Positions 16,157-23,485 of a DNA stretch of 64,000 nt are shown here, in pieces. The notes beneath the pieces were generated by a model, which was not told the origin of the DNA, made no database searches, and worked only from the letters and a program-made list of their open reading frames with translations. The translations under genes were made by a program, and so were the position numbers. Source of the DNA: Streptomyces olivochromogenes (GTDB taxonomy: Bacteria; Actinomycetota; Actinomycetes; Streptomycetales; Streptomycetaceae); the NCBI RefSeq assembly GCF_001514115.1, contig NZ_KQ948475.1:62001-126000 (forward strand). The letters run 5' to 3'. How positions within the stretch are numbered: the first letter of the stretch is position 1; each line of letters opens with the position of its first letter.

Positions 16157-16864
16157 TCAGAAGACGCGTAGGCCGTACTCCGCCGCGACCGCGCGCAGTT
16201 CGGGGGACTCCGGCTGGATGGGGCGCCGCTCGGCCTCGACGAGATCGACGTCGTGGAAGATGGCCCAGCAGGTGCGCCCGCCGTATCCGGAGCGGTAGGC
16301 GATGCCCTGGGCCAGGCGGTGGCCGGCTTCGTTGCGCTGGGCGACCGTCCACGCCGCGATCTGCCGGGCGAGCCTGCGGTCGCGCCCGTGGATGTGTACG
16401 TCGGTGAGCGGGGGCGCGATGTCCCACGCCGCCAGCTCGCCCCGGAGTTCGCGCGCCAGGACGGCCCGGGTGGCCTCGGCGTCGACGTCGAGGAACTGGG
16501 CGTCCTTGGCGGGTTCGAGCCGGACCAGGATGTGGTCCTCGCGCCAGCCCGAGGCCAGGTGGCCGAGCCTCATGTGGCTGGGCCGCTCGTCCCACTCGTG
16601 GCCGATGAGCCCGCGCAGCTTGGGATGGACGCGGAAGGGCGCGAGCGCCTCGGCGTAACAGCCGGCCGGATCGCTGGCGCAGTACAGCATTCCGTAGGTG
16701 GCGAGGCTGAAGCGGCCCGCGCTGGAGCCCTGGCTGGTCTCGGGTTCGAGCCGGTTGTACTCCTTGGGGTGGTCCCTCTTGCCCAACCGCCACACTCCGC
16801 GTTCCGGAGCGGGGACGAGGGACGGTAAGTGGGCTGTGGTCACCGCCGAAGGGCTGTTGTTCAT
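16157..16864 (-). CDS. RES-domain toxin (predicted NAD-degrading)
   Basis: A 235-residue protein whose first 35 residues lead into a RES domain. GVWRLGKRDHP carries the first conserved Arg, AGRFSLATYGMLYCASDP the core, CYAEALAPFR the conserved Glu, and AQGIAYRSGYGG the conserved Ser region. Family members such as MbcT and Res degrade NAD+ and arrest growth when not held by an Xre/MbcA antitoxin. The key positions look intact. Codon 13 is TTA (16828-16826), rare in Streptomyces and usually a sign of bldA control. The start MNNSPSA is preceded by GAGGACCAGG; a later GTG (at VTTAHL) is possible. Confidence 0.82.
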   Translation of the reverse strand: MNNSPSAVTTAHLPSLVPAPERGVWRLGKRDHPKEYNRLEPETSQGSSAGRFSLATYGMLYCASDPAGCYAEALAPFRVHPKLRGLIGHEWDERPSHMRLGHLASGWREDHILVRLEPAKDAQFLDVDAEATRAVLARELRGELAAWDIAPPLTDVHIHGRDRRLARQIAAWTVAQRNEAGHRLAQGIAYRSGYGGRTCWAIFHDVDLVEAERRPIQPESPELRAVAAEYGLRVF

Positions 16865-17252
16865 CCTGGTCCTCGCTGCTGAGCCGATGGTCTGCGGCCG
16901 CTGCCGCACCGCCGGGGCGCCGCCCGGCGGGCCGAGGGGCGTTGGCCCGGGTGGCCCGCGCGGCCCGCGTGCCGTGCGGAAGGTGCCGCGCGGTCCGCAC
17001 GAGGCGCGCGTCCCTGTGTCCCGCAGGTTCCCGTGCCCGTACGTTCCCGTGCCCGTACGCTCCTGTGCCCGTACGTTCCTGTGCCCGTACGTGTCCCTCG
17101 TCCGCATGTTCCGCCGGAACATGCGGGCGATCATTCTCCCGTAGCGCGCGCCCCGGGATGCCCGCTTCCACGCCGTGGCGGGGGCGCGAGAGGGGGGCGC
17201 TGGGGCACACGGGAGGCGCACGTCCACATTCGGCGGCCCGACGGGCGCCGGA
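16865..17252. repeat. Iteron-like 16-bp repeats and 25-nt palindrome upstream of RES gene
   Basis: This gene-free stretch carries four 16-bp tandem units (GTTCCCGTGCCCGTAC and close variants) at 17027-17090. Just beyond is a perfect palindrome with 11-bp arms, CCGCATGTTCC (17102-17112) and GGAACATGCGG (17116-17126), spaced by 3 nt. The order fits a control region for the RES gene on the minus strand. The palindrome could instead serve as the terminator of the WD40/caspase operon, which ends at 17253, but it has no T tract. The open frame through the repeats looks non-coding. Confidence 0.7.
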
Positions 17253-19703
17253 TCAGCGCCCCTCCATTCGGATGTCGAACACGCATACGCCCGCGACTCC
17301 GGCCGCGAGGAGCACGGGGTGCTCGGGGTGCGGGCCGCCCGGCTGCCGTGCGTCGAGCGCGTCGAGGGCCCCGAGCGGGCTGCCCGTCACGATCCGCAGC
17401 AGGTGCGAGCCGGTGTCGGTGTCCCACAGGTGGATGGTTCCGCCGGGGCCCGTCGCCGCGAGGCAGGGGCGGCCGGTCGCGGTCCGGAAGAACGCCAGCG
17501 CGGTCACCGGCCCGTCGCCGATGTCCAGCCGCCGCCCGACCGGCCGCCCGGTGTCCGGATCCCAGAGCCGGATCGTGCCGTCCTCCCCGCCGGACGCGAC
17601 GAGGACGGCACCGTCCGGCTCGTCGACGGGCACGGCGGCGACGGCGTTGACGACCCGCTGCTCGCAGTGGAGCGGCGCCCCCGCGGGCCGCAGCGTGACT
17701 GGATCCCAGAGCCGTACGGTCCCGTCGGTGCCCGCCGAGACGATCCGCGGACCCCGTGCCGTGTCGAGCACGGCGACGTCCCGGACGCTGAGCAGATGGT
17801 CCTCCCGGCAGGCCAGCGCACACACCCGGTCGAGGTCCCAGAGGCGTACGGTGCCGTCGGCGCCCCCGGTGACCAGCAGGGTCCGCCCGTCGTGCGGGAA
17901 GGCGGCCATCGACCGCACCGGCAGGCTGTGGCCGAGGAGTCCGGCCAGCCGTGCGGGGGCGGCGTGGGCGGCCCGGTCCAGGGACCACAGCTGGACCCCG
18001 GCGTCGCTGTGCGCGGTCACCAGCAGGGGTTCGCCCCGGACGAGCGCCGAGGCGAAGGCGGTCACCTGGGCGTGGCCCGCCGGGAGGGGGACCGAGCGAC
18101 CGGTCCCGGTGTCCCACAGCGCCGTACCGGACTCGTCGGCCACGGCGATCAGCGGCGCCCCGGCGGTGGACCCCGGACCGGACAGCGCCGCCGCGGTGAC
18201 GGGCCGCCGGACCACGCGCCCGGCGCCGACGCCCGGGCGGCCCGGCTTCCAGCGCCGCAGGGTGTGGTCCGCGCCGGCCGAGACGAGGAGCTCCTGACCG
18301 GCCGGGGCGGGGAGTTCCCGCGAGGTGCCCGGCGAGGTGGCCGGCAGGGTGGTCAGAGCCACGGGAGGAGCGGTGTGCCCTTCCAGGGGGCCGCCGATCG
18401 CCGCGCCCGTCCGCGCGTCCCAGACCCGCAGGGTGTGGTCGCTGCCCCCGGACGCCACCGCCGCCCGGCCCGCCACGGTCAGGGCGGTCAGGGCGACGAC
18501 GGGCCCCGCGGGCGGAGCGGGCGCGACGGCCGTCTCCCGGCCCGTCGAGGCGTCCCGGAAACCGATGTACCCCGAGTCGTCGCAGAGCGCGTACCGCCCC
18601 GGCGCCGCGAGGTCCACCAGGGCACGTACCGCCCCCTCGTGCTCGTGCTCGTGCGTGTACCCGTCGGCCCGCCGCGGATCCCAGACGCGCACCCGCCGGC
18701 CCTGGGCCACGGCCAGCGCCATCCCCTCCGCCCCGCCCAGACCGACCCCGCTCAGCAGGGCCGGCGCGGGATCGAGGGAGGGCAGCGGGGTGTCGACGGG
18801 CCGGAAGGTGACGGGATCCAGCGCGCCGAGACGGCCGTCGCTGTGGGCGACGAGCACGACCTCCTGGGCGTCCTTCGCCGCGAAGAGCGTGAGGGCGCTG
18901 ACCCAGGTGCCGGGGCGGTGGACGGGTTCGGCGAGCAACTGGCCCCGGGTGAGGTGCCAGACGCGCACCGAACCGTCGGTGCCCGCGGACAGCAGCAGAT
19001 CGCCCGGCAGCGGCAGCAGATGCTGGACCGCGCCGCCGTACGTGTGCAGCGGCGCCATCGCCGGTACGCCGTGCGGCTCCCACATGCGGATCGTGCCGTG
19101 GTTGTCGCCGCTGACCAGCAGGGAGCGGCCGTCGGTGGTGGTGGTGCGGGTCAGCGATTCGAGGCGGGTCTCGGAGACGGCCAGTACGTTGTCCTGCGCC
19201 GTCCAGTCGCTCCACAGCGGGGTGATGCGCGAACCGGACATCCGCGCGGCGGACGTGTCGAGCGGGGTGCGGGGGCGTGTCGCCGCGTGATGGGCCAGGT
19301 GCAGACTCGCCAGCCGGGAGTCCGGACCGGCGCCGCCGATGAAGGGCTCGATGCGGGCCCACGCCTCCAGCCACTCCTGCCGTCGCGCGGTGCTCACCGC
19401 GTCGCTCTGCCGCAGCAGTGTGCGCACGTTCGCGCTGGACTCCCAGGGCAGTACGGCGAGCGGTACATGGGCGTCGTCGAGGACCTCGCCCCGGGCCGCG
19501 TGATGGGCCAGGTGGCGGCTGAGGTACGGGTGGGGCGGGATCGTGGGGTCCGCGGCGACGAGCCGGGACAGCGCCTCGGCGATGAGCCGGTGCGCGTCCT
19601 TCGTATCGGACCACGCCTTCGAGCCGTCGGCCCACGCCTTCGGGTCGCCCGAGTCGGAGCGGCCCGGACGGGGCGCGCGGTACGGGTTGTCCGCGTCGCT
19701 CAT
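17253..19703 (-). CDS. WD40 double beta-propeller protein, partner of caspase-NTPase
   Basis: An 816-residue cytoplasmic protein. The first 190 residues are alpha-helical, with two similar HLAHHAA motifs (YLSRHLAHHAARG and LHLAHHAATRP). The rest is WD40. I count fourteen blades by their strand-d motifs: IRMWEP, VRVWHL, LGALDP (weak), VRVWDP, IGFRDA (weak), LRVWDA, LRRWKP, TALWDT, VQLWSL, VRLWDL, VRLWDP, IRLWDP, IHLWDT, VCVFDI. That is enough for two seven-bladed propellers. The ATG overlaps the stop of the caspase-NTPase gene (ATGA), so both are made together. I infer it is the sensor/regulatory half of a split caspase-NTPase-WD40 machine. Confidence 0.9.
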   Translation of the reverse strand: MSDADNPYRAPRPGRSDSGDPKAWADGSKAWSDTKDAHRLIAEALSRLVAADPTIPPHPYLSRHLAHHAARGEVLDDAHVPLAVLPWESSANVRTLLRQSDAVSTARRQEWLEAWARIEPFIGGAGPDSRLASLHLAHHAATRPRTPLDTSAARMSGSRITPLWSDWTAQDNVLAVSETRLESLTRTTTTDGRSLLVSGDNHGTIRMWEPHGVPAMAPLHTYGGAVQHLLPLPGDLLLSAGTDGSVRVWHLTRGQLLAEPVHRPGTWVSALTLFAAKDAQEVVLVAHSDGRLGALDPVTFRPVDTPLPSLDPAPALLSGVGLGGAEGMALAVAQGRRVRVWDPRRADGYTHEHEHEGAVRALVDLAAPGRYALCDDSGYIGFRDASTGRETAVAPAPPAGPVVALTALTVAGRAAVASGGSDHTLRVWDARTGAAIGGPLEGHTAPPVALTTLPATSPGTSRELPAPAGQELLVSAGADHTLRRWKPGRPGVGAGRVVRRPVTAAALSGPGSTAGAPLIAVADESGTALWDTGTGRSVPLPAGHAQVTAFASALVRGEPLLVTAHSDAGVQLWSLDRAAHAAPARLAGLLGHSLPVRSMAAFPHDGRTLLVTGGADGTVRLWDLDRVCALACREDHLLSVRDVAVLDTARGPRIVSAGTDGTVRLWDPVTLRPAGAPLHCEQRVVNAVAAVPVDEPDGAVLVASGGEDGTIRLWDPDTGRPVGRRLDIGDGPVTALAFFRTATGRPCLAATGPGGTIHLWDTDTGSHLLRIVTGSPLGALDALDARQPGGPHPEHPVLLAAGVAGVCVFDIRMEGR

Positions 19704-21775
19704 ACGGCGTCGCCCCCGACGCCTGCCAGCAGGTCCTGGCGGGGATCCCGCAGGAGCTCGGCCAGGGCTTCGTGGGCCGGCCGGTACACCAGCCGGTCGT
19801 CCTCGTCGTCGTGGGCCAGATATCCGGCGAGCCTGCTCTTCAGCAGGTTCTCGATCATCCGGTCCGACTCCTCGACCGGCCGGCCGAGCAGCGCCCCCGC
19901 GACGGCAGGCCACACGTCCGACCAGGGGATGCCCGCGCCCAGCGCGAACGCGGCGGCCCGCAGCAGCGCGAGGGCGACCTCCGCGGGCAAACCCTCGTCC
20001 TCGACGAGCGCCAGATCGCGCCGGAGCAGACCGATGGTGCCCGCCTGCAGCAGGTCGAGCCAGTCGGGGTTGCCCGCCAGCGCGTCGGGGTCGGACGCGT
20101 GGTGCAGCTGCTCGCCGGCCAGCCGGGCGTCCAGGAACGACGGCCAGACCCGCTTGGCGACGGTCTCGGCCGCCTGCCGGGTGCTGTCGCCGCCGGACGT
20201 CTCGGCGCCGACCAGTGCCTGGACGTAGTCGGCGATGTCGCTCTCGCTGTCCGTCTCGTCGGTACGCAGCACGGACGCCGTGGGAAAGACCTCCCGGAGC
20301 GCGCCGAGCAGCCCCGCCTCCCGCCCCGCGGGGCCGGGAGGGGCGGCGTGGTCCGCACGGGGACGGCTGCTGCGTACGCCGATCAGCAGCCGCAGGGACC
20401 GCTGTCGCTCCGCCCTGCGCTGGCCGGGCAGGGCGGGGGCGGCGCCGCAGTGGGCGGTGAGCGGGGCGAGGACGTCCCTGACCACGCGGAAGGGTTCGAC
20501 GGACTCGTCCAGGCCGTCGAGGACGAGCGTGACCGGGTCGCCCGGCTCGTCCAGATGAGCCAGCAGCTGGGCGCGGCGCAGTTCCACCGGGTCGTCGGTC
20601 GGCCCGGCCGGGCGCGGCGGCAGTTCCAGGGCGCGCAACAGGTCGCCGAGCACGTCGGAGACGGTGCGGTGGCGGGCCAGTACGGCGGCGGTGACGGAGC
20701 CCTCGGGCGGGACGGTCTCGGGCGCGGCCGAGCGCAGCGCGCGGCCGTAGCGCGGGTCGTCGCGGAACAGCGGGTCGCTGAGCGTCACGGCCCGCGCCAG
20801 CACGGCCGACTTGCCGCTCCCGGCGGTTCCGGTCAGCAGCAGGACACCGCGGGGACGGCCGAGGAACGCGGTGATGGCCCGGCCCAGTGCCTCGCGACCG
20901 CTGAAGTACCAGCCGGGGTCGGTCTCCTGGGGGCGGCCGCTGGCGCGGTCGAGCCAGTGGTCGACCTCGTCGGCGGGGGTGGCGACCTGGCGGCGGGCGG
21001 GCCCCACCAGTTCCCGTAGGGGCCGGTAGCCGGGGTTCGGCAGACAGGGCGTCAGGGCGGTCTGGCCGCCGCCGTCCAGGACCCGCTTGAGCCGGTGCTT
21101 GCGCCGCTCGGTGTCGGTGCCGAGTTCGCTCTCGAACTCCGTCATCAGATGGGCGACGCTCAGCCAGGGCGTGGTGATCTGGGCGGTGGTGCGCAGCCGC
21201 TCCAGCACTCGGCGCAGCACCGAGGGGAACTGCCGTACCTGGACCAGCTGGTCGTGCGCGCAGGTGGCGACGACGTCCAGGCTGCCGCCGGTGCGCCGGC
21301 TCGGCAGGATCTCCTGGTGCAGCTTCTCCAGCTCCTCGGCGATCCCGGCCGCGTAGCAGGTGTTGATGACGACCAGGACGTGTTCGGCGCGGGAGTCGAG
21401 GGCGGCGGCGACGATCTCGCTGGTGCGGATGGCCGTGGCCAGCTGGCGCCGGGGTTCGGTCCTCGGCAGCTGGAGGAAGTGGGTGCGGGAGGCGCCCAGT
21501 TGACCGTGTCCCGTGATGAAGACGACCAGGGCGCGGCCGCGCATCTCGCGCACCTCGCTCTCGTGCAGGAAGCGCTCCACGTCGTAGCGCTCGCGCAGCT
21601 CCGGCGCGGGGACGTGGGTGAAGGGCTCCGGTGCCCCCGGGGCGCACCACCAGTCGGCCACGACGGACAGCTGCTCGTCGATGCCGGCGGTGAACTCCGT
21701 GTCCCCGTCGCCGTAGTCACGGACGGCGAGGGTCAACAGGGTGCGTCGCGCGGAGTCCTCCTCCACGGTGTTCAC
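19700..21775 (-). CDS. Caspase-like peptidase fused to P-loop NTPase (NACHT/AAA type)
   Basis: A 691-residue protein counting from GTG 21775; an upstream ATG at 21862 would leave only 19 nt to the divergent gene. Residues 10-250 are a caspase-like (C14) peptidase: catalytic His 90 in VFITGHG and Cys 140 in VVINTCYAAG, each after a hydrophobic strand. Residues 285-600 are an NTPase with Walker A GTAGSGKS (316-323) and Walker B LVLDGLDES (417-425), plus an arginine-rich strand (LLIGVRSSRPR) as in NACHT/AP-ATPases. A helical tail ends the protein. The WD40 gene is coupled to its stop. Together they match the order caspase-NTPase-WD40, close to eukaryotic APAF-1 and bacterial death/defence NTPases. 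Substrate and trigger are unknown. Confidence 0.9.
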   Translation of the reverse strand: MNTVEEDSARRTLLTLAVRDYGDGDTEFTAGIDEQLSVVADWWCAPGAPEPFTHVPAPELRERYDVERFLHESEVREMRGRALVVFITGHGQLGASRTHFLQLPRTEPRRQLATAIRTSEIVAAALDSRAEHVLVVINTCYAAGIAEELEKLHQEILPSRRTGGSLDVVATCAHDQLVQVRQFPSVLRRVLERLRTTAQITTPWLSVAHLMTEFESELGTDTERRKHRLKRVLDGGGQTALTPCLPNPGYRPLRELVGPARRQVATPADEVDHWLDRASGRPQETDPGWYFSGREALGRAITAFLGRPRGVLLLTGTAGSGKSAVLARAVTLSDPLFRDDPRYGRALRSAAPETVPPEGSVTAAVLARHRTVSDVLGDLLRALELPPRPAGPTDDPVELRRAQLLAHLDEPGDPVTLVLDGLDESVEPFRVVRDVLAPLTAHCGAAPALPGQRRAERQRSLRLLIGVRSSRPRADHAAPPGPAGREAGLLGALREVFPTASVLRTDETDSESDIADYVQALVGAETSGGDSTRQAAETVAKRVWPSFLDARLAGEQLHHASDPDALAGNPDWLDLLQAGTIGLLRRDLALVEDEGLPAEVALALLRAAAFALGAGIPWSDVWPAVAGALLGRPVEESDRMIENLLKSRLAGYLAHDDEDDRLVYRPAHEALAELLRDPRQDLLAGVGGDAV

Positions 21776-21881
21776 CGACGCTCGGCCCGCCGTGGCCTGC
21801 CCCGTATCGCCGGCGTCCCCCGGCTCCCCGATCCTGACAAGCCCGCCCGCCCGCCCTCGCATGCTCTCTATTCTTCCCGCC

Positions 21882-23378
21882 ATGACCGAGCCGTCGCAGC
21901 CCAATACCGCAGGCCGCCGCCTGGACGAGCGGCCCTACCGCCTCCCCGGCCTCTCCCCGAACACGACGCAGGACGCCGTCGTCGTCGTTCCCGGCATCAT
22001 GGGGAGCGAGTTGTACGACACCGAGTCCGGCGATGTCGTCTGGGGCCTCGCGAACGCCGGATGGCTGCTGAAGGCGTGGACGGCGCCCCGGGGCTTACGC
22101 GCTCTGCACCTCACGCCCGACGAACGCGAGGGCCGCCTCGGCCGCATCCGGGCCCGGCGCCTGCTGCGCACCCCCGCCTGGAGCCCGTTCCTGCGCGGCA
22201 TCGAGCCCTACAACGACCTGGTGGCGACCGTCACCCGGAGCGTGGCCGACCCGGAGGCCGTGCTGCCCTTCGCCTACGACTGGCGGCTGTCGGTCGCCAC
22301 GAACGCCCGGTTCCTCGCCGAGGCGGCGCGTGACCACCTGGAGCGGTGGCGGCGGCACCCCGCACACGCGCTCGCCCGCAAGCACCGGGTCGACGAACGA
22401 GAGGGGCGGCTCGTCTTCGTCGCGCACTCCATGGGCGGACTGCTCACCCTCGCCGCTCTCACCGACGGCCCCGACGGCGACCTCGCGGCGGACACCCGTG
22501 GGGTGCTCACCCTCGGTACGCCCTTCCAGGGGGCGGTGGCCGCCGCCGCGATCCTCAACACCGGGCAGGGCACGCCGGTTCCGCTGCCGCACGGCAGGCT
22601 CAGGAGACTCGCGTACACCATGCCGGGCCTGCACGACCTGCTCCCGACGTTCCCCTGTCTCGACGAGGGCCTGAACATCCGCGGGCTCAGCCCCACGGAC
22701 ATCGCCGACCTGGGCGGCGACAAGGATCTGGCCGTCGACTCCCAGACCCTGCACGACACCCTGCGCGGGCGGGCGCTGCCCGGGCACCGGGCGCTGGTGG
22801 GCATCAGCCAGCCCACCCTCCAGTCCCTGACCCTCCATCAGGGGGTGGTGACCGCCTCCGAGCACTGCTACCGCGAGCACAGCGACGGCGAGCTGATGCG
22901 CGACGAGACCGGCGCCCCGCGCCGCTTCGACGTGGGCGGCGACGGCACCGTACACAAGGAGTCCGCGGCCTCTCCCCTGAACCGCGCCATCGTGCCCCTC
23001 GCGCTGCAGCACGGTGCGCTGGCCCAGGGGGAGGCCGCGCTGGAGGCGGTGACCTCGTTCCTGGAGGAGGACGAGCACCTCGGTCCCCCGCAGGCCGGGG
23101 CACGGGTCGGCATCGAGGTCCCGGACCTCGTCGCGCCGGGCACGCCCTGGACGGTCCGGGTGCGCGGCGTCGACAGTCCCGCGGGGCTGGACTGCGCGGT
23201 CGAGGAGGTCGGCGGGGCCTTCGCCGGACCGGCCCGGCTGTACGGCGACGACGACCACCTCGCGGCCCGTGTCACCGTGCCCGCGCCCGGCCTCTACCGG
23301 GTCACCCTGGACACGGGCGACGCCACTCCGCTGACCCAACTCGTCCTCGCGGCCCCCGACGAGCGGGACGACGGCTGA
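21882..23378 (+). CDS. LCAT-like alpha/beta hydrolase / phospholipid acyltransferase
   Basis: A 498-residue cytoplasmic protein. VVVVPGIMGSELYD near residue 35 gives the oxyanion region, VFVAHSMGG the nucleophile (Ser 183), and VGGDGTVHKESA the acid/base region. This is the lecithin:cholesterol acyltransferase/PDAT family fold. The last 100 residues form a beta-rich domain (LVAPGTPWTVRVRGVD). No signal peptide is seen, which suggests action on the inner face of the membrane or on cytosolic esters. It is divergent from the caspase gene with a 106-nt gap. Codon 72 is TTA, a bldA-type codon. By position it may be an effector or partner of the caspase/WD40 system. Confidence 0.85.
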   Translation: MTEPSQPNTAGRRLDERPYRLPGLSPNTTQDAVVVVPGIMGSELYDTESGDVVWGLANAGWLLKAWTAPRGLRALHLTPDEREGRLGRIRARRLLRTPAWSPFLRGIEPYNDLVATVTRSVADPEAVLPFAYDWRLSVATNARFLAEAARDHLERWRRHPAHALARKHRVDEREGRLVFVAHSMGGLLTLAALTDGPDGDLAADTRGVLTLGTPFQGAVAAAAILNTGQGTPVPLPHGRLRRLAYTMPGLHDLLPTFPCLDEGLNIRGLSPTDIADLGGDKDLAVDSQTLHDTLRGRALPGHRALVGISQPTLQSLTLHQGVVTASEHCYREHSDGELMRDETGAPRRFDVGGDGTVHKESAASPLNRAIVPLALQHGALAQGEAALEAVTSFLEEDEHLGPPQAGARVGIEVPDLVAPGTPWTVRVRGVDSPAGLDCAVEEVGGAFAGPARLYGDDDHLAARVTVPAPGLYRVTLDTGDATPLTQLVLAAPDERDDG

Positions 23379-23485
23379 GACTGCCCCGCAACCTGCGCCG
23401 ACTAGGGTGTCGACACGAATCGAACGCGGAATGGTTCGAACCGGTCCGGAGGGAGCCCTCCGGAAGGAACGGCAAGGGGCACGCG

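Noticed and set aside
17027..17090. CRISPR or plasmid origin
   Set aside because: Repeats are contiguous 16-mers without spacers, and no replication initiator gene is nearby.
16113..17210. Long Arg/Pro-rich minus-strand frame overlapping the RES gene
   Set aside because: Composition is that of a GC shadow frame; the RES motifs are in the other frame.
17253..21650. A single 1465-residue open frame across the WD40 and caspase genes
   Set aside because: Only the last 816 residues are the WD40 protein. The upstream part is a shadow frame of the caspase-NTPase gene, which has clear motifs in its own frame and an ATGA junction.
22346..23485. N-terminal extension of the Ser/Thr kinase into the LCAT region
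   Set aside because: The long upstream frame is a shadow of the LCAT gene; the kinase starts at GTG 23486 with AAGGGG before it.
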